A stretch of DNA of 64,000 nucleotides. It comes from Bacillus sp. Y1 (GTDB lineage Bacteria; Bacillota; Bacilli; Bacillales; Cytobacillaceae). This document shows, piece after piece, positions 56,578 through 64,000 of the stretch. The DNA lies in contig NZ_CP030028.1 of assembly GCF_003586445.1 (NCBI RefSeq), forward strand, positions 3,858,501 to 3,922,500. The letters run 5' to 3'. The position numbers were made by a program, and so were the translations under genes. Position 1 is the stretch's first letter. The number at the start of each line of letters is the position of its first letter. The notes under the pieces are model-generated. The model did no database searches, was not told the origin of the DNA, and worked only from the letters and a program-made list of their open reading frames with translations.

Positions 56578-57149
56578 AGCTAGAGAGAATTTTGCCCTTT
56601 GCGAGAAGCTTGCTAGAAAAGGCATTTATCCCGGATACCGTAGCAGTAGATGCTACTTTAGGAAATGGACATGATACTTATTTTTTAGCAAAGCTCGCAA
56701 GCGCTTGCGGACATGTGTATGGTTTTGATATTCAAGAACAAGCCATTCAAGCGACTAAAGAGCGCCTAGCGGAGGAAAACCTTTCAGATCGCGTCACCCT
56801 AATCCATCGTGGACATGAAGAGTTGAAAGCCTTCATTCCCGAATCAGCAAAAGGAAGAATAACAGCAGCGATCTTCAACTTAGGATATCTTCCCGGAGGA
56901 GACAAGAGCATTGTTACAAAACCTGAAACTACTATTTCCGCCATTGAGCAGCTTTTGGAACTTTTAGCTGTCGAAGGAATCATTGTCCTTGTCATTTACC
57001 ATGGCCACGACGAAGGTGCGATTGAACGGGATAAACTTTTGCAATATGTGAAAGAGTTAGACCAGCAAAAAGCGCATGTCCTTCGTTATCAGTTTGAAAA
57101 TCAGAAAAACAATGCCCCATTTATCATTGCTATTGAAAAACGATCATAA
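56574..57149 (+). CDS. ytqB: Class I SAM-dependent methyltransferase YtqB
   Basis: The 191-aa Rossmann-fold methyltransferase has VAVDATLGNGHDTYFLAKL (SAM loop, about 22-40), VYGFDIQEQAIQATKERL and GGDKSIVTKPETTISAIEQLL, characteristic of the rRNA/tRNA small methyltransferase family of YtqB. It is translationally coupled to ytqA and probably methylates a tRNA precursor made by its partner. It ends in a terminator shared with ytpB. Confidence 0.9.
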   Translation: MKLERILPFARSLLEKAFIPDTVAVDATLGNGHDTYFLAKLASACGHVYGFDIQEQAIQATKERLAEENLSDRVTLIHRGHEELKAFIPESAKGRITAAIFNLGYLPGGDKSIVTKPETTISAIEQLLELLAVEGIIVLVIYHGHDEGAIERDKLLQYVKELDQQKAHVLRYQFENQKNNAPFIIAIEKRS

Positions 57150-57186
57150 AAAAACAGTCTGAAATTTGATTTCAGACTGTTTTTAA
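57150..57186. terminator. Bidirectional terminator ytqB/ytpB
   Basis: A perfect 16-bp stem AAAAACAGTCTGAAAT/ATTTCAGACTGTTTTT with a 3-nt loop lies between convergent genes. Confidence 0.92.
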
Positions 57187-58268
57187 TGTGTACGCGTTCG
57201 AAAGATATTCCATTTTTGCACGGAGCGATACAAACGCCCATTAATATAGAAAAATAAACCGACGGGACCTGAATTCCAGATCATTGTTCGAGAAAGCTTT
57301 CTTACTCCTCTTTGATTACGTACTTTATCATCTGATAAATATATACCTAATAAGCCTCGGTTAATCAACTGATGAAATCTTTTATACGGCAGATTTTCAA
57401 TGTGGCGATCTGCTTCATTTACAAAATGATTGAGTCGTTCAAAAAGCGCTTTTTCATCTTTATAGTAAAAACAAAAATTAAGATCTCCACCATCTAAATC
57501 CTCTTCTTGGTCAATAAAGTAATCCAGAAGAATATGTAATCCTTGCACATAAGGGAAATAACCTTCACGAATAGAATCCGCATGGTGATGAGTAAATCCT
57601 TCACTCATAGCAAATGAAACAAGGCAGAAAATTCCTAATGTTGAACCAGAGCAAGCAGAAAATTCATACCACTCCATTTCAGGTATTTTGCTTCTATGCT
57701 TACCAAACCAATCTTTGAGCCGGGGAATTCGTTCTTCGTGTTGAACATGCTTATGTATTTGTAAATCGCAATAATAACGGCATAACTCAAGCAAATGCTC
57801 CCGAATCATTTCGTACTTATCTAACCCTGCAAGGACCTCCTGACAGGTTGCCACTAGATCATGTAAATACCCTCCATCATCTTGGTCTTCGCGATGCTCA
57901 TAATAATTTTTCTGCTCTTTCCCAACGGTGAGAGCATGTTCCATTGATTCATGCAACGTCGCAAAATCGATCGGGTCAAGAGAAGTACTCCGGTCACATA
58001 AATTGTCTAAATAATCACTAATTGTCTGATAAGCAACGATAAAGCGAATCGCTTCTTCATAGCGGTCCATTCCCATTAAAGAAAGAATTCCACCGCCTTC
58101 ACAATGAAACGCTTTGTGTTCAATGCTAGCTAGCGCTTGCTTCCGAAGTTCTAGATTCGGTATTTCTTCCGCTCGCGCCTTCCAACCCCTCAGTTCTCTA
58201 TGAACAGCAGGTAGAACCTTCCTATACACTTCCGTCATTAAGCTGATGGGCATTGTTGGAACACTCAT
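57183..58268 (-). CDS. ytpB: Tetraprenyl-beta-curcumene synthase YtpB (DUF2600)
   Basis: The 361-aa large-terpene synthase makes tetraprenyl-beta-curcumene from heptaprenyl diphosphate, feeding C35 sesquarterpenes of the Bacillus membrane. It is all-helical without the classical DDxxD motif, as expected for DUF2600: the aspartate-rich candidates are DYLDNLCD (near 86) and DYFIDQEEDLDGGDLNFC (near 249). It lies 14 bp after ytpA in one operon. Confidence 0.92.
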   Translation of the reverse strand: MSVPTMPISLMTEVYRKVLPAVHRELRGWKARAEEIPNLELRKQALASIEHKAFHCEGGGILSLMGMDRYEEAIRFIVAYQTISDYLDNLCDRSTSLDPIDFATLHESMEHALTVGKEQKNYYEHREDQDDGGYLHDLVATCQEVLAGLDKYEMIREHLLELCRYYCDLQIHKHVQHEERIPRLKDWFGKHRSKIPEMEWYEFSACSGSTLGIFCLVSFAMSEGFTHHHADSIREGYFPYVQGLHILLDYFIDQEEDLDGGDLNFCFYYKDEKALFERLNHFVNEADRHIENLPYKRFHQLINRGLLGIYLSDDKVRNQRGVRKLSRTMIWNSGPVGLFFYINGRLYRSVQKWNIFRTRTH

Positions 58269-58282
58269 TCATTTCACCTCAC

Positions 58283-59086
58283 TCACACAATATATCCTAG
58301 TCCTTTTAATTGACCTTCCACGAAATCTTTAACATATATAAATACTTCTTCCCGTTCTGGTTCATTAAACACTTCATGATAGCATTTTGGCCATTCCTTG
58401 AAACGTTTTTCCGATAAAGGGACAGAGTTGAACCAATTTCTTACTTTCTCTTTATCTACGACCCTGTCATCCCCACTTTGAACGACCAATAATGGTGTGT
58501 CCTGAGTTCTTTTAATCATTGCGAATGCATTCTTCATCGCTTCTTCTAGCTCACGATACCAGCGTACAGATATCTTTTTTACATATAAAGTGTCTTTAAG
58601 GTCCAACTCTCTTACATCTTCATTTCTCGTCACCATGTCTAAAGAAATTCCTGAAGATACTCGTAAGGCTGGGAACACTTTATTTAAAATAAAGGTTGCC
58701 GCGTGTAAGATTGGAGAAGGCTTGTTCACTAAACCTAAGCAAGGAGATGAAAGAATGACACCAGCTACATTTAATCTCTCTTTTTGTAGAAGTCTTAGTG
58801 TAATCAGTCCTCCCATGCTGTGACCAATTAAGAATACAGGCAAATCAAATTGATACGATGCATCAATCCACTTTTTTACTTCATCCACGTATTCTTCAAA
58901 TGAATCGATATGCCCTCTTCTTGATCTTGTCGTTAATCCATGACCAGGCAAATCACCCATGACGACATGAAAGCCCGAATTTCTCCACTGCTCAATAAGC
59001 CAACCGTATCTTCTATGATGCTCCATCGCCCCATGAACGATAACAATAACTGCTCTAGCATTCCCTTCTGCTTCCCATTTCCACAT
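58283..59086 (-). CDS. ytpA: Alpha/beta hydrolase, lysophospholipase YtpA
   Basis: The 267-aa hydrolase has VIVHGAMEHHRRYGW (oxyanion region), VVMGDLPGHGLTTRSRRG, the nucleophile elbow GHSMGG (near 91), the acid in VVQSGDDRVVD and the catalytic His in KCYHEVFNEPERE. B. subtilis YtpA makes the lysophospholipid antibiotic bacilysocin, and it is co-operonic with ytpB as here. The start ATG follows AAGGGGC. The active triad is complete. Confidence 0.93.
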   Translation of the reverse strand: MWKWEAEGNARAVIVIVHGAMEHHRRYGWLIEQWRNSGFHVVMGDLPGHGLTTRSRRGHIDSFEEYVDEVKKWIDASYQFDLPVFLIGHSMGGLITLRLLQKERLNVAGVILSSPCLGLVNKPSPILHAATFILNKVFPALRVSSGISLDMVTRNEDVRELDLKDTLYVKKISVRWYRELEEAMKNAFAMIKRTQDTPLLVVQSGDDRVVDKEKVRNWFNSVPLSEKRFKEWPKCYHEVFNEPEREEVFIYVKDFVEGQLKGLGYIV

Positions 59087-59178
59087 ATGTATTGCCCCTT
59101 CTAAAAAAGTATAAGAAAATATTATGTAAATTCGTTATAGTAAATATATATGATTACATTACATAAAGGAGGATGTTT

Positions 59179-59691
59179 ATGATTTATCCTTATCATGATA
59201 AAACCCCGAGAATTGCCGAAACTGCGTACCTTGCCGAATATACGACGGTAACCGGAGATGTTGTCATTGGTGAACAAACAAGCATATGGTTCGGTACTGT
59301 TATCCGCGGAGATGTTGCCCCAACAATAATAGGGGACCGCGTGAACATTCAGGATAACTCTATTTTACACCAAAGTCCAAATAATCCGCTCATAATTGAA
59401 AACGAAGTCACCATCGGTCACCAAGTTATTTTGCATAGCTGCGTCATCCGAAAGAAAGCTTTAGTTGGAATGGGTTCTATTATACTAGATCAGGCAGAAA
59501 TTGGCGAAGGTGCATTCATTGGTGCCGGAAGTTTAGTTCCTCAAGGAAAGAAAATCCCACCGAACACGCTTGCGTTTGGTCGCCCTGCCAAGGTGATTCG
59601 TGAGTTAACTGAGGAAGATATTAAGGATCGTGACAGAATCATGAACCAGTACGTAGAAAAAGGACAATACTACAAATCGATACAAAAATAA
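59179..59691 (+). CDS. ytoA: Gamma-carbonic anhydrase-like protein YtoA
   Basis: The 170-aa left-handed beta-helix protein has hexapeptide repeats (VTGDVVIGEQTSIWFGTVIRGD, ILHQSPNNP, VTIGHQVILHSCVI) carrying the zinc His residues near 64, 81 and 86. The family contains gamma carbonic anhydrases and related acetyltransferase folds; activity is not shown for YtoA. The second ATG (59179) is chosen, 6 nt after AAAGGAGG; the first ATG overlaps that site. Confidence 0.9.
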   Translation: MIYPYHDKTPRIAETAYLAEYTTVTGDVVIGEQTSIWFGTVIRGDVAPTIIGDRVNIQDNSILHQSPNNPLIIENEVTIGHQVILHSCVIRKKALVGMGSIILDQAEIGEGAFIGAGSLVPQGKKIPPNTLAFGRPAKVIRELTEEDIKDRDRIMNQYVEKGQYYKSIQK

Positions 59692-59773
59692 GAATTCTTA
59701 GAAAAATATCTTGAAACTAGAAGAAATATGCCGATATAACTAGAAATAGAATGCTTAACTACATGTTGTATCG

Positions 59774-60649
59774 GTGGTGCCCATGACTACACTAATCATA
59801 TTAATAGGGATTTTAACCATCCTACTATTTATTTTCACACGTCTTATAAAGAAAAGTCCATCTCTTAAAACCTCGTTTTCAATTATTGGAATGGTTTTAA
59901 TAGGGTTCTTCATCTTATTTATTGCACAAACCCCACATATTGCGGAAGCAGTAGGTCGAATGAAGACCTGGGTACAAGCCCCTTTACGTTCGACGAACAC
60001 TTTTATTGATGATAAGGTTGACCTTACGATTATTCCGTTAGAACAAACCGTTCTCTTAGATGCACCGGTCATCAACCAACTACCTGAACTTCCACGTGGT
60101 TGTGAAGTTACGAGTTTAGCCATGTTATTACAATACGCAAATATTTCAGTAGATAAGATGACTCTTGCTAAAGAAATCAAAAAAGACACTACAGCCTACA
60201 AGGTCTCTGGTGGAAAAGTTTACTACGGTCATCCTAATGATGGATTTGTAGGGAGCATGTATACAAAAGAACTACCTGGTTTAGGCGTGTACCATAAACC
60301 CATTAAAGAACTAGCTGAAAAATATCTACCTGGACAAATTAAAGATTTAACCGGTTCACCTTTTAATGAATTAAAGATACACCTTTCTGACAAACGTACA
60401 GTCTGGGTGATCACCAACACCTCTTATAAAAAGCTATCATCCAACCAATTTGTGACCTGGCACACTCCAAGTGGTATTATTGATATTACCTACAAAGAAC
60501 ACTCTGTTTTATTAACAGGCTTTGATAAGGATTTTGTATACTTTAACGACCCATTAACAGGGGAAAAAAATAAAAAAGCACCCATAATGGATTTTGAAGA
60601 ATCCTGGGTGCAAATGGGGAGTCAGGCAATTACCTACCTCCCTCGCTAA
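59774..60649 (+). CDS. C39-like peptidase domain membrane protein
   Basis: The product is 288-291 aa, with two N-terminal membrane helices (about 5-22 and 35-53) and then a C39-like peptidase domain. The catalytic Cys is in RGCEVTSLAMLLQYA, His in EHSVLLTGFD and Asp/Asn in VYFNDPLTGE. The domain would lie outside the membrane. The start is uncertain between a GTG at 59774 and the ATG at 59783, and the ribosome site is weak. Its stop codon touches that of the convergent asnB with no gap. No bacteriocin cluster is nearby, so it is unlikely to be a leader peptidase. Confidence 0.8.
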   Translation: MVPMTTLIILIGILTILLFIFTRLIKKSPSLKTSFSIIGMVLIGFFILFIAQTPHIAEAVGRMKTWVQAPLRSTNTFIDDKVDLTIIPLEQTVLLDAPVINQLPELPRGCEVTSLAMLLQYANISVDKMTLAKEIKKDTTAYKVSGGKVYYGHPNDGFVGSMYTKELPGLGVYHKPIKELAEKYLPGQIKDLTGSPFNELKIHLSDKRTVWVITNTSYKKLSSNQFVTWHTPSGIIDITYKEHSVLLTGFDKDFVYFNDPLTGEKNKKAPIMDFEESWVQMGSQAITYLPR

Positions 60650-62545
60650 TTAGCTTTGTAATACTTTTTCCGCTAGGTATTCCTTCTCGAAGGAATACTT
60701 TTTTTCTACATACACCTGATGCCATACCATAAACATGAGCACCGTCCAGATCTTTCTGCTATTATCAGCTTTCCCTTGGCAGTGGTCCTCAAGCAATTGA
60801 AGCACATACGTCTTATTTAATAAATAATCTGTATCACTTTCTCTTATAATTGTCTTCGCCCACTCATTCATCTCAGCCTTTAACCAGTGACGAATTGGAA
60901 CAGGGAAGCCAAGTTTTTTACGATTAAGAACATGTTCTGGTACAATTCCTTCTGCTGCTTTTCTAAGAACGTACTTCGTTGTTCCATTCGCTGTTTTTAA
61001 ACTCGTTGGAATTTTAGAAGCAAGCTCAAAAACAGCTTTATCTAAAAATGGGACACGAAGCTCTAACGAATGAGCCATCGTCATTTTGTCAGCCTTTAAT
61101 AAAATATCTCCACGCATCCATGTGTGAATATCAATATACTGCATACGGTCAACTGGGTCGTAGCCTTCACTTTCTTTATATAGAGGCTTTGTGATATTGG
61201 TGAAATCTAAACCTTTGTTATACGTATTTAGTAGATCGCTCTTTTCAAGCTCACTAAACATCTTTGCATTTCCGATATAACGTTCTTCTAAAGGAGTCAA
61301 ACCACGTTCAATAAAGCTCTTCCCACGCATACCTTCTGGCATGATTTTCGCTAGTAAACGTAAAAATGCTTTTCCAACCTGTGGAATTTTATTAAACACA
61401 TCTAGACTCTGAGGCTCTCTATAAATATTGTAGCCACCAAATAGCTCATCTGCACCTTCTCCAGATAGAACCACCGTAACGTGCTTACGTGCTTCACGTG
61501 CCACAAAATATAAAGGTACACATGCAGGGTCTGCAAGCGGATCGTCCATATGCCACATAATCTTCGGTACTTCATTCATATACTCTTCTGGAGTAATGAT
61601 ATAGCTAATATTTTCTACTCCAAGCTTATCAGCCGTTTCCTTAGCAACATCAATCTCACTAAACCCATTATGATCAAAACCTACAGAAAATGTCTTAATC
61701 GCCGGATGGAATTCTTTTGCAATGGAAGCAATGATCGAAGAGTCAATTCCACCAGAAAGGAACGAACCGACAGGCACATCACTTCTCATATGAATTTTGA
61801 CAGAATCAAAAAGAACATCTTTAATTTCCTTTACAAAATCACTCTCTGATTTTCTTACTGGGTGGAAATGAGCCTTCCAATAACGCTTAATTTCCATTTC
61901 AGATCCGATTTTCTTTGTAAAGTAGTGCCCTGGTTCTAATTTTGAAATACCTTCTGACATCGTATAAGGCTCAGGAACAAACTGATACGTTAAGAAATAC
62001 TGCAAAGAATCATAGTTTAATACATCGTTCTGCAGTGCGAGTAAAATACTCTTTTTCTCAGATGCAAAGAATGTCTTTTCCCCGTCATCAAAATAGAAGA
62101 AAGGCTTAATGCCGAATGGATCACGTGCTCCATAAAGCGTCTTTTCAACCTTATCCCAAATAACAAAAGCAAACATTCCACGAAGCTTCTCCACCGCTTT
62201 TTCCTTCAGATGGCTATATAGGGCAATAATTACTTCTGTATCGGAGCTTGTTGCAAAGGTTATTCCTTCTGCCAATAGTTCTTCTCTCAACTCAACATAG
62301 TTATAGATTTCACCGTTAAAAATAATCCAGTATCTTTCGTTTTCAAAATGAAGGGGTTGATGCCCACTTTCTATATCAATGATACTTAAACGACGAAACC
62401 CAAATTGAACATGAGAATCATAAAAATATCCGTCATCATCAGGTCCGCGATGTGTAATCACATTATTCATATTTTCAAATTGTTGTTTTTGTCCATCACT
62501 AAACACTTGCGATTTGTCATGAACACATCCAATAAAACCACACAT
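60650..62545 (-). CDS. asnB: Asparagine synthetase (glutamine-hydrolysing)
   Basis: Transfers glutamine-derived ammonia to aspartate through a tunnel. The 631-aa protein starts MCGFIGCVHD, where Cys2 is the glutaminase nucleophile. RGPDDDGYF and NGEIYNY follow in the amidotransferase half. The synthetase half has FLSGGIDSS (ATP pyrophosphatase loop, near 263) and LSGEGADELFGGYNIY. Length equals B. subtilis AsnB (632). Position next to metK is also conserved; in B. subtilis asnB also amidates cell-wall meso-DAP. Confidence 0.96.
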   Translation of the reverse strand: MCGFIGCVHDKSQVFSDGQKQQFENMNNVITHRGPDDDGYFYDSHVQFGFRRLSIIDIESGHQPLHFENERYWIIFNGEIYNYVELREELLAEGITFATSSDTEVIIALYSHLKEKAVEKLRGMFAFVIWDKVEKTLYGARDPFGIKPFFYFDDGEKTFFASEKKSILLALQNDVLNYDSLQYFLTYQFVPEPYTMSEGISKLEPGHYFTKKIGSEMEIKRYWKAHFHPVRKSESDFVKEIKDVLFDSVKIHMRSDVPVGSFLSGGIDSSIIASIAKEFHPAIKTFSVGFDHNGFSEIDVAKETADKLGVENISYIITPEEYMNEVPKIMWHMDDPLADPACVPLYFVAREARKHVTVVLSGEGADELFGGYNIYREPQSLDVFNKIPQVGKAFLRLLAKIMPEGMRGKSFIERGLTPLEERYIGNAKMFSELEKSDLLNTYNKGLDFTNITKPLYKESEGYDPVDRMQYIDIHTWMRGDILLKADKMTMAHSLELRVPFLDKAVFELASKIPTSLKTANGTTKYVLRKAAEGIVPEHVLNRKKLGFPVPIRHWLKAEMNEWAKTIIRESDTDYLLNKTYVLQLLEDHCQGKADNSRKIWTVLMFMVWHQVYVEKKYSFEKEYLAEKVLQS

Positions 62546-62731
62546 GTATGTAACTCACCTACTCCGTTCTTACGAGTTTAATCTTCCATTCAGAAAGAAT
62601 ACCTATTAATACTACCATTAAAATTATCGAATCGCACTGTCTAATTGACCATTTCCTAAAAATTCAAGCTTACTACCCATTGTTTACATTCATTTTTGCT
62701 TCTAAACCACCATACCCTTATAGACGTAAAG

Positions 62732-62767
62732 AAAAACCGGGAGTTACAAATTTTCTGTAACTCCCGG
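62732..62767 (-). terminator. Terminator after metK
   Basis: A perfect 12-bp stem CCGGGAGTTACA/TGTAACTCCCGG with an A run that reads as U on the minus strand, between metK and asnB. Confidence 0.93.
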
Positions 62768-62785
62768 CTGATTTATTCTATTGAA

Positions 62786-63988
62786 TTATCTTTCAAGAGC
62801 TTCCTTACGAAGCGTGTCAGCTTTATCTGTACGCTCCCATGGAAGATCTACATCTGTACGACCAAAGTGACCATAAGCAGCAGTTTGCTTATAGATAGGA
62901 CGTCTTAAATCAAGCATTTTAATGATTCCAGCTGGACGAAGATCGAAGTTATTACGTACAACTTCAATAAGAACTTCTTCACTTACTTCGCTAGTACCAA
63001 ATGTATCAATAGAGATAGATACTGGATGTGCAACACCGATTGCGTATGCAAGCTGTACTTCCACTTTATCTGCTAAACCTGCAGCAACAAGATTCTTTGC
63101 TACATAACGAGCAGCGTACGCAGCTGAACGGTCAACCTTTGTAGGATCCTTACCAGAGAATGCACCGCCACCGTGACGAGCATAACCACCGTACGTATCT
63201 ACAATAATCTTACGTCCTGTTAATCCAGCGTCACCTTGTGGTCCACCGATAACGAAACGACCAGTTGGGTTAATGAAATACTTTGTATTTTCATCAATTA
63301 ACTCTTCTGGTACAACAGGGTTAATAACATACTCTTTAAGATTACGTTGAATTTGCTCCAAAGTTACTTCAGGATGGTGCTGTGTTGAAATAACAATTGT
63401 ATCAATACGAACTGGCTTATTATTTTCATCGTATTCAACTGTAACCTGAGTTTTTCCATCAGGACGAAGGTAAGGAAGAATATCCTCCTTACGAACTTCA
63501 GTTAGTCTGCGAGCTAGTTTATGTGCTAAAGAAATCGGAAGAGGCATAAGCTCTTTTGTCTCGTTACAAGCAAAACCAAACATTAACCCTTGGTCTCCTG
63601 CTCCAATTGCATCGATTTCTTCATCAGACATAGATCCTTCACGTGCTTCTAATGCTTGGTCAACCCCCATTGCAATATCAGCTGATTGCTCATCAATAGA
63701 AGTTAAAACCGCACATGTTTCTGAATCGAAACCATATTTTGCACGAGTGTACCCAATTTCCTTAATTGTTTCACGAACAATCTTTGGAATATCTACGTAT
63801 GTAGAGGTTGTAATTTCCCCAGCAACTAATACTAAACCTGTTGTTACTGACGTTTCTGCAGCAACACGAGCATTTGCGTCTTTTGCTAAAATAGCATCTA
63901 AAATTGAGTCTGAAATTTGGTCACTGATTTTATCTGGATGACCTTCAGTAACTGACTCGGATGTAAATAAACGACGTTTTTTTGACAT
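62786..63988 (-). CDS. metK: S-adenosylmethionine synthetase
   Basis: Makes SAM from methionine and ATP. The 400-aa protein has [20 protein letters not shown] (start), [12 protein letters not shown] (ATP-binding loop), [20 protein letters not shown] and the P-loop-like [19 protein letters not shown]. Start at 63988 with GGAGGT seven bases upstream. A SAM riboswitch is expected further upstream, outside the window. SAM made here would supply the speD, trmB and ytqAB reactions encoded in this region. Confidence 0.97.
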   Translation of the reverse strand: MSKKRRLFTSESVTEGHPDKISDQISDSILDAILAKDANARVAAETSVTTGLVLVAGEITTSTYVDIPKIVRETIKEIGYTRAKYGFDSETCAVLTSIDEQSADIAMGVDQALEAREGSMSDEEIDAIGAGDQGLMFGFACNETKELMPLPISLAHKLARRLTEVRKEDILPYLRPDGKTQVTVEYDENNKPVRIDTIVISTQHHPEVTLEQIQRNLKEYVINPVVPEELIDENTKYFINPTGRFVIGGPQGDAGLTGRKIIVDTYGGYARHGGGAFSGKDPTKVDRSAAYAARYVAKNLVAAGLADKVEVQLAYAIGVAHPVSISIDTFGTSEVSEEVLIEVVRNNFDLRPAGIIKMLDLRRPIYKQTAAYGHFGRTDVDLPWERTDKADTLRKEALER

Positions 63989-64000
63989 CTCCTGACCTCC

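Noticed and set aside
62786..64000. SAM riboswitch upstream of metK
   Set aside because: Expected for Bacillus metK, but the window ends 12 bp upstream of the start codon, so nothing can be seen.

Overview
The window is a piece of a low-GC Gram-positive chromosome of the family Bacillaceae. Gene order closely follows the Bacillus subtilis acsA-to-metK region as I remember it: acsA-acuABC, motPS, ccpA, aroA, ytxJHG, murC, sftA, ytpQ/ytpP, ytoP, ytzB, ytnP, trmB, ytzH, ytmP, amyX, ytlR/ytlQ/thpR, dat, pepV, murJ, ytfP, leuS, ytqAB, ytpAB, ytoA, asnB, metK. It is not B. subtilis itself. It carries a sigma-54 3-hydroxybutyrate operon, an E. coli-type SpeD, an M48 protease with ankyrin repeats and a long FtsA/PilM-like protein. 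No rRNA, tRNA, CRISPR array, prophage or insertion sequence was seen.

Layout. 1-16.9 kb: the 3' part of a class A penicillin-binding protein; acetyl-CoA synthetase with its divergent acuABC modification operon and a CcpA operator between them; the Na+ stator genes motPS; ccpA; aroA; the PilM-like gene; ytxJ; ytxGH behind a clear sigma-B promoter; an M29 aminopeptidase; murC. 17.2-27.3 kb: nine consecutive genes (sftA, ytpQ, ytpP, a lipoprotein, a DUF84 NTPase, ytoP, ytzB, ytnP, speD) plus trmB, all broken by indels. Many indels sit in homopolymer runs, and restoring frame gives full-length conserved proteins. I read this as poor local sequence quality rather than gene decay. Two inverted copies of a GC-rich repeat also lie here.

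27.4-48.2 kb is intact housekeeping sequence: ytmP, the thpR-ytlQ-ytlR-amyX cluster, a cysteine synthase homologue, dat-pepV, an Ecs-like ABC transporter, the M48-ankyrin protein, an RsuA-type pseudouridine synthase, murJ, ytfP, cse60, a rhodanese, and leuS with a T-box leader.

48.2-52.6 kb is the most distinctive accessory locus: a 3-hydroxybutyrate dehydrogenase and a GntP-family permease behind a consensus -24/-12 promoter. Three palindromes (TCCRGA-WW-TCYGGA) lie upstream next to a PAS/AAA+/Fis activator gene, and a CcpA site lies between promoter and start codon. Behind the activator is a 52-bp tandem repeat array. 52.6-64 kb holds a toast-rack lipoprotein, an MFS exporter, small conserved genes, ytqAB, ytpAB (C35 terpenoid and lysophospholipase), ytoA, a C39-like protein, asnB and metK.

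A common theme is carbon-overflow control. CcpA is encoded here, and both the acetate (acsA/acuA) and 3-hydroxybutyrate loci carry good CcpA operators.
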